A stretch of 64,000 nt of DNA from Ceratodon purpureus (taxonomy: Eukaryota > Streptophyta > Bryopsida > Pseudoditrichales > Ditrichaceae). The position numbers and the translations under genes are program-made. The stretch is taken from contig CM026428.1 in assembly GCA_014871385.1 (NCBI GenBank), forward strand, positions 728,653-792,652, written 5' to 3'. Under the pieces are notes generated by a model that searched no databases, was not told the origin of the DNA, and saw only the letters and a list, made by a program, of their open reading frames with translations. Below, piece after piece: positions 1 through 14,100 of this stretch. Within the stretch, counting starts at the first letter, position 1; every line of letters begins with the position of its first letter.

Positions 1-1924
<1,924 letters not shown>

Positions 1925-3887
1925 CCAATTACACTTTTATTGATCGAATTCTGAAGTTTGCAGCAAGATTCTGAAAAACCGAAAACCATAGCTGCACAAC
2001 AACCACCAAATTGTTGAAAGCTTTGCTGTAAATTTGGCTTTTCTAAAATTGGGATAACAATACCCCACAGCTCAAAAACATGTTCTTAACTACAGCCTTG
2101 CGCAGAACATCTATTGCACATTCTGATTTGTTGATCATCTTGACGCATGAGTGAACTCTCTTCTGCTGGAGAGTTAAACACGATGAGTACTACAATCCCT
2201 ACTAGCCATCCATAAGGCTCCAGGCATCTAAACGTCGAGACGTGCTATGGCAATCAATCAATCATGTTCACGAATCGAAGAAATCTTGACTTGCTTAAGT
2301 GGCCGACACCATGTATAAAATTGAAAATTCCTCACACTACCCATCATCGCAGAACAAAACAGACCACTCCAAACCCTAGTTAAACATTCAGTTACAAAAC
2401 ATGCTAACCTCTTCCAACACAGCAAGGAACCAAAACCACAACTACCATAAAACTCAGTCATAGTATCCTCTAAAACGTGCACATTGGATTGCACTTTAAA
2501 TCAGTCACTCCAATCACATAACTAATTAGAAGATCAGAGCACAGAAGAGCATCCCCGCTGGATCTAAAAAACTCACATTTTAAGGCAAACCTGATTGCAG
2601 CTCAGATTTCTCCTTCACCTCCTCAAACTGGTCCAACAACATAGGTAACGCGAGCTGCAGCGCCTGCACGCCCTGGTAGCTCTGCAAGTGTACGAACAAC
2701 CACCACGAATGATTACATCTGCCAATTGCGACGGTGGGGGCGAGGAAGATGAATCATGAGACTCATCACAATGGCCTGACAATCAGCTCCCACAGACCCC
2801 TCCTCTATCGCCCTCTGGCAAGTCAATCCCTGACACTACACTACACTCCTGGCAGCTGAAGCGCTGATCAGCACTTACCCGAAACCGGAAACGGATCTCC
2901 CAACAGCGCTGATCTGATCACAACTACGTCTCGCCAATTGCTGATGAGTTCGTTCTGTGCTTTCCTAATGGCCCCAACCAGCAGTAATCCGTGTGCTGCA
3001 TGCATGTGCTGTTGCCGGCCCGTAATTAGCTTCTAACGGACTGCAGGTACATCATGACGTGGTGCTCACATGAAGGATGCGTCGCGTGGCGGATTCCAGA
3101 GTGCGCATGGCGCCGTGCAGCCCAGTCACTTCGTTGCGCATCTATGTATGTACGTTTCCTCCCACTCTGGGTCTCTGGCCATCCCACTTCCTGAGCTGCT
3201 CTTCTGCTTGTTACCAGTATTCGAAGAATTCCCAGCAAATCAGTTGAGTAAACAAATGGATTGAATGGGTTTAAAGTAGTACTGCAGTGCAGATTGGCCT
3301 GAGCTTCGCAACGTCAGTGACTTGATATTGGTGGATGCTTAGAGCCATCGCGGCGTTGATCGGGCTTTGGTTAGTGATGTATCAGAGAAGAGAGGAGAAG
3401 CTGCAAGGTTGATGATTTCGATATTGGGTGCGGTGACTGTGTTTGGGTATTGCGTCTTTCACCTGATCTTCAATGCTGAGTAAGAGTCTGAGTTAGTTAA
3501 AGTCTAAGAGTTGTAATTCATGCCGAAATTACGATCCTGCGAGGAACGTCTGACCAGAGTGCCCTTCATGAGCTCAAGTTGAAGTGGGCTTGACAGTGCA
3601 AAACTGGCCTTTGATAATCAGTTGACATGATCAAGTAGAGATTATACAAAACCTGTTTCATATGTTCATGGATTCCCACAATGTTGCACGTGATGTTCAT
3701 GTGCACTTGAAGAATGTTTGCGGCCAGGACAAGCTAGATGAACAACGTCAACCATTGTCATATTATGTGCTCACTGCACAGACTAGCGTAAGAAAATCAA
3801 ACCTAATCAATGAATGAAGAAACACATTCAGCTCATGGAGTTTCTGAATGTTGCAAGTATTCTTCGAAGGTTTTTGTTCGCCCTTTC

Positions 3888-3967
3888 AGATTCTTTATTC
3901 TCTTTTTTTTTTTTTTTTTTTTTGGAGCAAATGAAGAGATTCATTGCAGATTCTTTATTCTCTTTTG
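3888..3967. repeat. Direct duplication around a poly-T tract, possible tiny retroposed insert
   Basis: The string CAGATTCTTTATTCTCTTTT occurs twice, about 60 bp apart. Between the copies lie a run of about 22 T and a short unique segment. Seen from the minus strand this is a short sequence ending in poly(A), flanked by direct repeats of about 20 bp, the form left by target-primed reverse transcription. Slippage duplication is the simpler alternative. Confidence 0.4.
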
Positions 3968-5568
3968 TTCCCTTGTCCATGAGGCTGACTTCAGACAGAT
4001 TCTAATTTGCGTTCTTACACTGTAACTTCCTTGAGTAATTTCTTCCTCCAGAATTCTTTTAAGTTTTAAATCTCCTTTATGCTGTAGAAGAAGATGCTCA
4101 GCACACTTATTTTCAGGCACAGAGTACTAGTTGGTGCACATTTTTTTATGTCATGCTCCCGAATTTTTTTAATCAAGTTTTGATGAATATAGAGCCATGC
4201 TATCTGCTACTCAGCACAGAGACGAGATTGTAAAACAACGCATGATCTTCTTCATGCACTAACTCACATTAAATTGCAATACAGTCAGTTCAGAGTACGG
4301 GTACTCACTGGATATTTCAAATCTGGAGTTTGAAATCGAGGAAATTGCATTGTGTTCATAGAATGTGGCATTCATAAATTCTTGATCCAAGGCATTATGA
4401 GCTATCTATTTCAAGCTGCGTAATCTTGAAGATGTGGCGCATCACTGCCAGCCATCTACAAAAGCACTGCAAGTCCTCGTTGACACATTTCACCTTGAGA
4501 GCAAATTTAACGGTTTCAGAATCACAGGTCTCCAACATGTAATTCCAGAAGCTTATTAAGGTCGAGACACCCATAGCCGACCGGGTCCCCAAAACCGATC
4601 ACTAGACTTCTCCAATTCCGACAAGTTTTCAGATTTAAAATCTTGGGAGATCTAGAAGAATCTTGGGAGAAAGTATGAAGCATGATTGGTAGAAAGGGAA
4701 TCATATGGGAATATTTTGGTGGTAGTAGAGTGATCAAGTTTTGGTGTCATGGTGGTCGGTTTCATGTGAGCCTACTGGTTGGTTTCTAGTTTTTGAACAC
4801 TTTTTGGTTCAAAAATTCACACTTATTTGCACACTCGATAAAAAAATTTGAAAAAATTTCCAAACCTCAAGAACCCTATTTCTCTGCGGAGGAAAAATTA
4901 CTTTGCAACAATCCAGCTCCATATTGCATGCATAATCTCTTAAATGATTGGTTTTAGGTGTCTTGACCATATACACAGGCTGTGGTATGTTCAACCTTCA
5001 ACCTGGGTCTCCAAGTAGATCCAAGATGACTGGAGATTAAGCTTCAAATGTGGGAGATCACACGAGGAATATTCGGAAAAAATGACTAGCACAAAATTAC
5101 AACAACGTAGCTAATTGTCTGTTAAATGGCCGTTACTGTTACATCATTCAGAGGAGATCGATCGGAAGAGTGTGAGACAAGTTTGAAGTTCAAATTAGTG
5201 GATTGAGCCTACATGTCATTCTTAGTGTCCTGGTTGAAGCATGCTAAGATCAAAGAATCAAGGAACGTCAATTCACAGATCAGAACAGATACGGTGAACC
5301 CCAAACCCATGTGAAGCTGCATTAGGTGTAGCTACAGTTACATTAACCACTTTTATAATCATGTAATGTACAACCGTGTTAAGGATAGATAACTTAGAGT
5401 AACACTCAACACTTCAGTTCATGTACCGTACACTCTTATCAAGTGCAGCCAATAGAAATATAAAAGACCCACCTACACTCTCAATTCAACCAAGTTCAAA
5501 GATAAGTTGTGCTGGCAATTACATATGCTGAGTCTGCAGGAAATTATACATGCTGCTTAAGAAATAGG

Positions 5569-5652
5569 AAAATTATAATATTGGTGGTTGGATTAGAAAA
5601 TTATAATATTGGTGGTTGGATTAGAAAATTATAATATTGGTGGTTGGATTAG
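5569..5652. repeat. Three perfect tandem copies of a 28-bp unit
   Basis: The unit starts AAAATTATAATATTGG and ends GGTTGGATTAG. It repeats without change at 5569-5596, 5597-5624 and 5625-5652, then breaks off. There are no spacers and no neighbouring gene. It looks like an ordinary plant minisatellite expansion. Confidence 0.9.
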
Positions 5653-6306
5653 AATATGATTATATGACATGGTTATGTGTTGCCCATCTTGTCATGCTGG
5701 GCAAGCAGCCTTCAGTTTGTTTCCACAATATATACCTTTCACTGTACTCTAGGATGCCTAATCATACAGTTGGGTCAAGTGATGAACACAGAAATTGGGT
5801 GCAAATTCTCAAAGGTAATGCCACCTGGGATAGTAGTAGGATTCATTTGCTATGGTATGAGCACCTATTTTCGGACATTTAAGCAGCCTACCTTATTTGC
5901 AGTGAATTTTAGGGCCTGAAATTTTTACTGTAGAATGGGAAATACAAACAAAAAAGAATTGGAAAAAAAAATTACATTTAAAAGCAAATTTGTAATTACA
6001 GCAAATATTCGAAGAGAATATTAGTAGACCCCCTATAGTAAAACATAGAGTACTCCAATTTCGAGCTGGACTCATCTATATACAAGGCTAGGAGCACTAT
6101 ATTAGTAAGCTTTGAGGTTATGAACAACAAAAAAGAGCCTCAAAAGCAGGAACCTGTAACCCAAGCATGTGGAGGAGCTACCAAATAAACAAGTCCAGTA
6201 ACTTGAGTTAGCAAGTCAGTAAAGGTGGCATGCAAAAAGGAGTACACCCATTGTCGTTTCTTGCAGACCGTTGTGTGACCACCAAGCTCCAGAACGCCGA
6301 TGAGAT

Positions 6307-7043
6307 TCAAGTTGCGCGCCGACGAGATCCACAATGTGCGGGTTCGAGGTTGAAGCGCTCAGCTATAGATACTTCTCCCTCCACTTGAAATCTTGTGTCG
6401 CACTGGTGCACCCACGGAGGTGGTACACAGACAGAGTTGACGGCATTTGCATCGTAGCTCCTACCTCTCTTAGCTCGTTGTTTCTCTAATCGCAACGCCA
6501 TGTTTCGTTTGCAGATAGGAGGAAGGACACCACAGAATGGTGCTCTGTAATCTGTCGAAGTGAGAGGTGGTGGATTTTTAAGAAGGTGCTGAAGTTGCTC
6601 TCCAGCAGCGGAGATTGCTTGGGGTGTCCACTTCTTTCGAAATGCTGCCATGGCTTCCTTGTCTGCTCGTCGTTGGGCTCTCTCGGCATCCCTTCTTTCT
6701 TTCTCAGCTTGCCTCTCAAATCTTCTTCTCTGCATTTCGGTACGTCGCTGCTCTGCTTCTCGTCTCACAGCCTCTCTCTTTTCAGCTTTCTCCTGCATAG
6801 CATTCAAGTAATCTTCGGAAGTCAGTAACAAAGACTTGCTGTAATCGATTATGGGGTCCTGGTATTTTTTGCGTGGCTTCTTGGTAGGTATGCGGGGTAG
6901 GGCAAGCAGCCCTTGGAGGCGACTCGAAGAACCTCCACCACCGAGTGCCGCCGAAGCACCCAACCTGCAAGCTTCGACAGGAGGAAACCCTAAACCGGCT
7001 GCTTCGTCGCTGCTCCCATCGCTGCTCCCATCAGCATCGTCAC
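6307..7043 (-). CDS. Pogo-type transposase, exon 3 (C-terminal charged region)
   Basis: Encodes the C-terminal 246 codons. It begins with an Asp/Ser-rich patch, then the segment KKPRKKYQDPIIDYSKS. A long Arg/Glu-rich helix, probably a coiled coil, follows, then GEQLQHLLKNPPP, and the exon ends at the stop at 6307. Plant Tigger-like transposases often carry such a basic helical tail; its role is not established. The acceptor site is CAG before 7043, and the codon split with the exon ending at 8754 restores a glycine. The Arg-rich stretch probably includes a nuclear localisation signal (inference). Confidence 0.8.
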
Positions 7044-8753
7044 CTGCACAGAATCGGCAAGAAAGGTACATAGCATCCAATAGAATTTTAATCAACCAAG
7101 TAAGTATACCTCACCAATTATATATGTTGGTCGAAGGGTGAGATCAGAACTTGGAACCGTGCATATACCCTAGAATTCTGAAAATAAAATACACCTCATT
7201 TCTTTATAAGTCTTTGTCAGATACTTTAAAAATCCTACGTCATTGTATGAGACAGAAAAGTGCCTGCCTCCACATTACTCCATACGACCCCATTGCAAAA
7301 TCATTCACTAGCTGTGGATTGATCATCTGCACTCTGCAGACTCCAGAGACATGCTACCTTGTTTGGATCCTACGAAGTTATGGCTTCCACAAATGCTGCT
7401 GCACTCGGAGACAGGCAAGTTTCAATTCATCGGATCCTTTCAGTAAATTTTTGTGCACGATTCTTCGCAAATATAGCTCCGTTGGCCTCATGAAGCAGAA
7501 GCTTGCATTCAATCGAAACTGCATATGTGATATGTGTTTTTTCTTAGGAAGAGATCTTTGCTACTAAAAATTCCAACGATCCACCAACTCTAAAAGAATA
7601 TGAATAACATCACTCCATATGGGTTGATTGTGGTTTGTGTACTGTGTGAGCTACTTTATTTGTAACAATTTGTATTCGTCCCATCACTTAAGTATTGGGA
7701 ATTGTTACCGTATTCCCGTTCTGAGGAGCCTATGGTATGTTTATTGTATAACAAGAAGATTGAAAGCCCTCCTACGTGAGCTACTTTATTTGCTACACTT
7801 TGAATTCGTCCCATCAACTGTTGCAACAGTCGTGTTGGTATTAGTTAAAGCTCTATCAACGTGAATTTCTAGTAATGTAACAACCGCATTGCTTGTGCTC
7901 TTGTAGGTCACGAAGTGGTTGAGCTCCCAAGGTTTCATTTTATTTACAGAACCAGTTATGGCAAAAAAGAAGCTGGACCGAATCTGGACGACAAGCCTCA
8001 TTGAGCCATAAGTCCTGGTTAGGATCGTTATTCTGTTCTGCCTGCAAAAGGAAATGACCCGGAAGTGCTTACGGTTCCAGATTCTAACCGACAAGTTCCA
8101 GGTACGTCACAAAGCTTTGTCTGTAACATATCACGGTCCTTATGAAACCAGGATTTTGTTACAGCGTATAGTAGTTATTGGCTTCAAGGTATGCTTTAAA
8201 TCATCTGCCACGAGTAGTGGAACCGTGATGACCATGCCTAACGATCCACCAACTCTAAAAGAATTGGGCATCTCCAAGGTCTAGCGTCCGCTCTCGAAGT
8301 TTAGACTCACACATGCTCAAGAATTACCAGCGAGCAATTAGTGAGCAGCCTTCGGAGAGTTAATTCCATTGTACAAGTCAACAGTAGTTGCCAATATAAT
8401 AGAATTACACTTCGGTGTGCAACTCTGACCGTCGTTAAAAGATCATGCCTATGTCAATCGATATGTTATGTTACTGTCTGTTCATTTTCATTCAGTCCGA
8501 TTTCGTTCCTCGACAGAAGTCATGCCACAACGACAATATTAATTGACTAAAATTTGGCTTTGTTGAACACATTCTTTAGAGAACTGGAAGACCGAAGGTA
8601 CTATTCAACCGAGAAAGGCAGAATCTGCAAATATGACCTTGGAAATACAGCCAGTTCACGAATTCAAGGGAGATTTCCCTTCCGGTGACTGGATGATTTC
8701 TGAAGGTTATTGTAGGCTAATAATATGAAAAGCTTGTAGTGCAAAGCCCTTAC
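7044..8753 (-). other. Intron 2 of the pogo transposase gene, with internal duplications
   Basis: Donor GTAAGG at 8753 and acceptor GTGCAG at 7044, in minus-strand sense. Two internal repeats are visible. A 25-base string starting AACGATCCACCAACTC occurs near 7576 and again near 8240. An imperfect copy of GAGCTACTTTATTTG plus its downstream GAATTCGTCCCATCA context occurs near 7648 and 7779. I recognise no gene in it. Because intron 1 of this element holds a captured gene fragment, this segment may also derive from elsewhere. Confidence 0.6.
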
Positions 8754-9279
8754 CTGGTGCCATGAGATTGCCCTCGCCCTGTGTAGAGCCGTTGTCTCCG
8801 TCGGAGTGGCCACCAGGCTCGATGGAGCCAACAAAATACTGCTGACGTCCATTTTCTGCATCACTCACTGCTTCGTCACCACTGGTAACATTGTCTTGTT
8901 CAGTACCGTTGTCTTCATCACTTTCTTCGCTGGAAGATGAGATGTTTGGTGCCTGGGTGCTAATCGGTGCCTCAGATCCTTCTTCTGCCTCATCTGCAGG
9001 GGTGAACGACTGGGAAGGGCCAAGATACTTATCAACTGCATGTGAATTAAATGGGTAAATCCCCGTTGCTCGAAACCCTGATTGAATGTTTCTCTCTGAT
9101 AGGGCCTTTCTCATAGCCAGATACACCCACTTAGCCAATAATTTTTTGCTTACAGGTTTCCCCCTTATGGGTATCCACCTGTTCCTGAAATTCCGGAAGT
9201 AGCGCTTGAAAGGACCATACACTCCAACATCCAGCGGCTGAAGATGATGGCTTGTGTGGCTTGGAATTGTAAGTAAGTC
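8754..9279 (-). pseudogene. Pogo-type transposase, exon 2 downstream piece (third catalytic Asp)
   Basis: This is the downstream half of the exon cut by the retrotransposon. It starts at the AAGTC duplication and reads SHTSHHLQPLDVGVYGPFK, which carries the third catalytic Asp of the DDE_1 fold near residue 525. It then runs through ALSERNIQSGFRATGIYPF, the conserved C-terminal block of Tigger/CENP-B-type transposases, into a Ser/Glu/Asp-rich acidic tract. The donor at 8753-8752 joins exon 3. There is no stop inside. On its own the piece cannot be expressed as a transposase, hence the pseudogene label. Confidence 0.88.
9275..9279. repeat. 5-bp target site duplication, left
   Basis: AAGTC immediately before the left LTR. 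The same five bases follow the right LTR at 25695-25699. Five base pairs is the usual duplication length for Ty3-type integrases. Confidence 0.97.
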
Positions 9280-11034
9280 TGTAATTAGTAAAATTTACAA
9301 ATAGTGGTAAGTCATGGGAATAGGTCTTTTCGTTTAGCTTTTAACGTAACTAAAGGTCACTGTAGTAAGTAAAGAATGATAGAATGCAAAGTATTTCCTT
9401 AAAAGAATCTCTTTATAACTCTAATGTCTTAATTACCCCAAGTCACATAAAACCCAAGCAATCCAAACTCTCAATTGGTTCAAGGGTAATGGGAGTTCAA
9501 ATTGACAAGTACCATCTCTCGGTTTATTGCCATCACTCCCTTCCAAGTTCAATTAGACAATGCATTTATTATGCATATGCAAGTTCATTCATTACTAGGT
9601 TAGAATCTAGTGTTCAACCTATTTATGCCTATGAATGATGCTTTGGGATATGTTATGATAGATTAACTTATCTCAAGCAACTCCTTGCTTGTCTTCATCT
9701 TTTTCCTCCCATCCAACGCATTTCAAATAGACATGTAATCACTGTCTACTCATTCACATTCAATCATACTCCAACTCTACCATTCATCACAACTATACTT
9801 CTCAATTGTATTACTCAATTACAATGACTGCACTATACTCCAATTGAATACATTCAAGTTTTATTATAATGAGAACTAATAATCACTAAGGCTGATCACT
9901 CCTTAATAATTAATTCCACTTTTATCCATCAATGTACTCAATCTGGCTTCCATAAATTCTAAGTCATTCTCAGTCTTCCATTTCAGATGGCCAATCTAAT
10001 TTAAAAGACTATCAAGTAATACTCACTTCACTGTTCCAGTACTCACATGGAACTCTCATTCTCCATAATTCCCATTCACAACAATGCAATGTCAATTGGA
10101 CAAACTGTTGTGTTTATTTTCCATAATTTCTATTTTCTATTCACTCAGTAACTCTTCCTTCGTTCTGAGTTCAAATAGACAATCTCACCCACTGTTCACT
10201 CTGCTCCATCAGCATCTTCGATTTCAAATAGACAGTATCCATTTCAATTAGACAGTATCCAGTGTGAGTCACCACATTCACTGTAACTCTCACCAACTCT
10301 CCACTGAGTCAATTAGACATGGTTCATGCAAGTCAAGTTGACAATGTATGCATGCCCATGGATGCATACCGAACCACCATCTTGTCCATTTGACCAGTGT
10401 TAACTAGACATTATGCAGCAAGTAATATGAATTCAATTGTCAATTAGACAGTAGCCATTGGATCAAACTATTCATTCTATCTCCCATAGTCTACATATAA
10501 ATTCACTGTTCAGCAGATCTGCAGTTTCAATTTGACAGTAAGCTTTGCAAATCAATTAGACAGTAATCAGTTTGTTCCAGTTCTCCATTCTGATTCTACA
10601 GTTCTGCAGATTAATACACTGTGCATCATATCTACAGTTCAATTTGACAAAGAGCATTGTGATTCAATTATACAGTGAGCTACTCAGAGTCAAGTTGACA
10701 ATCAATTAGACAATGGAATTCTATTTTTATATTTTTTACATAATGTGACTATCACTCACACAGTGTTGTGTGGTGTGGTGAAGTAATTCTTTCTTCTTCC
10801 TTAATTCCTAGTTATGCCTTAATTTCTAAAAGGTGCGCCTGTACGTAGAGTCAATTTGACAAGTCGTGTCTCTAGGTAGGGTCATATCCCCTGAATTCTA
10901 CACTATTGTCCATTTGACTCTCAACCAGATTTCTACAGCCACTATCTACATGGATATCAAATTGACATGGTAACTTGGTCCTATTTACACTGTTTTTGCT
11001 GAAAAGGACTTTTCTCAAAAAAAATCAGCTCACA
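9280..11034 (-). repeat. LTR (3' LTR in element orientation)
   Basis: 1,755 bp. In plus orientation it opens TGTAATTAGT and ends CAGCTCACA, so both strands show TG...CA ends. It matches 23940-25694 line for line. It carries eight exact GTCNANTNGAC palindromes (10091, 10308, 10332, 10384, 10439, 10689, 10850, 10908) and about a dozen one-base variants such as TTCAATTAGAC. I did not identify the TATA box or R region. Confidence 0.97.
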
Positions 11035-11048
11035 TAGCCCCCCTCTTT
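11035..11048 (-). other. Polypurine tract before the 3' LTR
   Basis: On the minus strand AAAGAGGGGGGCTA directly precedes the LTR start TGTGAGC. This is where plus-strand DNA synthesis would be primed. It fixes the element orientation as minus. Confidence 0.9.
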
Positions 11049-11166
11049 GTCTACTTGACTCCCGGCAAGTTTCACATTTACAGCATTGTCTACTAGACAC
11101 TATGTCAACTAGACTCAAAAATTATATACAAAGATTAGCTTGCACACACCCTGCAGCTACTGTCTA

Positions 11167-14100
11167 CTAGACATGGTGACGTCGGTGGTGATTACGGTGC
11201 TGGTCACCGTAATGGCTCTCCTTCTGGATCCGCTGTGCCATGAGCTTAGACACTTCCCTCCTTACTTCATCATCCTTCCGAAGTAATTCAGTGTTATTGG
11301 AATGCTGGAAGGTTAGCCAGTTGTCAATGGCTATCTTCCGAGTTCCCCTGAATTCGTTGATGAAGCATCCATTAGACCCGTAAAGAAAATGAGTCATGGC
11401 CATGACTTCCAGCATCCTCCCCCAACGACTTGAGTGATAACGGAGCTTGAGATTGATCAAAAACTCCGGCCTCCTCTCATCGTAGCGGTTCACATTCACC
11501 ACCACCTTGAAATCCCTGCAAATCCGAGCCAAAAACTTGGAGAAGATTGCTGCTCGGAAACACACAGGGTCGGTGTGTGTGTGGTGAATCTGCCAGAAGC
11601 CTTCATAGGCCGTGGCACAATTCCATGCCGTGTCAAATTGACCAGGGATTAGAGGCCAATTATACTCCACCGAGTCAATTAGACTGTCTGGAGCCCACTT
11701 GAATCTTCTTCTACAGTCGCAGAAATGTCCATTTGTCCTCACAGCCTCAGGAGCCGCATCGGTCCAATTGACATTTACTATCTCCTTGTAGATCAAATCC
11801 CATGACCGCTCCTCCCTTCGAGACAGTCCGTAATCCTCCAGCAGCCACTCAATCGCAGTCCACGTGGGTAGCGGAAAAACCGCTTCATTGTCAAATAGAC
11901 TCGCATAATTCCCCAAGTACTTGACTGTCAAGGGGGATCCTGTAACCGGTGTTCGAATAGACAGCCACCCCGGTGCCTTGTATGTGGGTGGAGGCAAGGT
12001 CAACTCGACTTGAAGATCATGGCTAGTGATGAATAGGTGATCCTTCTTCAACTCCCTCAAAGTGTCCATGATCTGCTGCCTGACCTTGTGCATCCCGTAG
12101 ACATAGTGTGCTGTGGTCAACTCGCCCCTTTGAGCATAAGTCTCCCTCTCCAGCACACATGACAACTTGACAAGGATGTTATCACGGTCATCGAACTCCT
12201 TGAGCAGCCCCTCCAAAGTTGCTGTCCACTCCTTGAGCTCCTCACTTGGCACCTTCTCCGCAACATCCACCACCTGTCTACTCGAATCGCCCATCTTCAC
12301 GAGTCTGTGACTCTCCACCGACATGTCAAGTTGACGTCTCTTCTGTAGTTGCTCCTCCAGAGTGGTGTAGTATAACACCACTCGAGCTCCCAAGTGACCT
12401 ATGGGGAGAAACAACTTCTTCTGGTCGGTCAATTGGACATCGCCTCTTGCGATCATCTCACAGATGAGATTCTGCTGATTAGCATGTCTACTAGACGCTG
12501 CCCAGACCGCATCGAAATCACCACTGTCCAATAGACATCCCCTGTCTTTCCCCACCATAGCCAACCAGTTATCCCTTTGCAATTCGTATGCATGGAAAAG
12601 GGAATAACTTGGTGGTGATGTCAAGTCGACCTTCCAAAGTTCTCCTCTCAATGCCCTGTTCTCCATCCGGGCCTCCTGCAACTGCTTCTTACCAATCTCG
12701 ATAGTACGGTGGTACAATTCGTTATTGGTCTTCAGAGTCGCATAATCCGAGGGGTTGACAACCTTCACCATCGGATTTTTCTTCAAGCTTTCCAATTCTG
12801 CCTTGAGCTTTTTCTTCTCATTCCTCTCCTCGGTGCAGAGCTTGGAAATGGCGATCTTGGCATCATTCAGTTGGTCAAATTGACGCTGAAGTTCGATGCG
12901 GTGTTGCTTCTCATCGTTATACAACTCTTGGAACGACTTCCCAGTGTCGATCTCAATGTCTGCAACGGTGGGCTTGGTCAATTCCTCATTCAATTGCGCC
13001 AAGTTAGCCAATTGTATGTTCAGCCTCCGTATATCTTCCACAGCTAGGTTGTTATCAGTGGTCAAGTTGAACACTGTACGCTCCAATTCCTTGATCTTCA
13101 ACCGTAGATGCGTTTCTCTCACCAGTGCATCCTTGAGCTGTGCAGCCACCTCAGTCTGCGTGAGCTGCAACGCGGGTTGCCTTGCAGGTTCACGATTGTC
13201 TACTTGACTGGCTGATCTTGTTCCTCTTCCCAACCTCGGGTTCAGTTCAAATAGACATTGAGGTAAGGAGTCATCCACCCTCCTCTTTTTTACTTTGTTG
13301 GCCCTCGAGGATGATGGAGTCGAAGCTCTCGGCTCTGGTTCCCTTGTCAAATTGAGCAAGTCTGGAAGCACTCTCACCGGTCCAGTTGACACACCTGAAT
13401 CCACTTGACTTGATGGCTTGGTCAGCTCTGAGAGGTAAATCGCACTGTAGAGTGTGATGGGATATCTAGTATGCTTCTTGCTAATCTCCACCTTGATGTT
13501 GTCAAATAGAATGTTTCCCCAACTCAATTTGACACCATTCCACCCGTAAATCGCGGCTGCTACTCCTTCCTTCGACATGATCAGCGGCCCCTTCTCCGCC
13601 AGCATGATTCTCTGATTGAAGAATAACAACCACTCCTTCCACGTCTCTTTCGCATTCGCCAACTTGTAGCCACTCTGTGTCTTGGCAGCTCTGTCAAAGA
13701 CGTTGGTCAAATCGTCCTCTGAAATACCGCCCACTTCCTCCGTCAACAACCTGTCCCCTTGGTGCAACTTCAGCATCTTGGAGATGGCTGTCGAGTTGAA
13801 CTGTACGCTTCTTCCATCCACCACGGCCATCCCTCTGGATCCATACTCCGAAGAAGTCAGGAATTGATTGATCCTCCCATCATCCTGCTCCTCGAAGACA
13901 ACCATTACGAAATCCCAGAGTCCTGCCTTCACAAAGTTTTCCCGGTTGGCTTCAAATTGCGGCCATGCTTCCCGGTCAATCTTCTTTAACTCCAAGTGTT
14001 CAATTTGACGTCTTGGTCCACTTGACAGGTCCTGTTGCATTGCATCCGCAAGCACAGTCTTCTTCGACTTCTTGTTCTTCATTACCTTCACCTTAGGCCG

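Larger units (their letters stand above)
1925..6306. other. Intergenic stretch without a recognised gene
   Basis: Roughly 1925-3050 should hold the promoter and 5' leader of the minus-strand aldehyde dehydrogenase gene, but I see no defined element there. The rest is AT-rich with only short open frames that resemble no family I know. It contains a short duplication flanking a poly-T tract (near 3888-3967) and a triple 28-bp repeat (5569-5652), listed separately. The piece next to 6307 probably belongs to the 3' flank of the pogo element, whose left terminus I could not define. Confidence 0.6.

Noticed and set aside
5569-5652. CRISPR-like array
   Set aside because: Three perfect repeats without spacers in a plant nuclear context; an ordinary minisatellite.
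5890-6300. Terminal inverted repeat of the pogo element paired with 28830-29300
   Set aside because: Several candidate words (CTATAG, CAGTG) were tried by eye; none gave a convincing inverted match with a TA duplication.
8235-8284. A peptide NDPPTLKELGISK resembling a ParB/phage-type motif
   Set aside because: Very short, isolated, in a repeated intron segment, with no neighbouring ParB features.
9384-9638. An 84-codon frame present identically in both LTRs
   Set aside because: It is just the LTR duplicated; no start context, domain or codon pattern supports translation.
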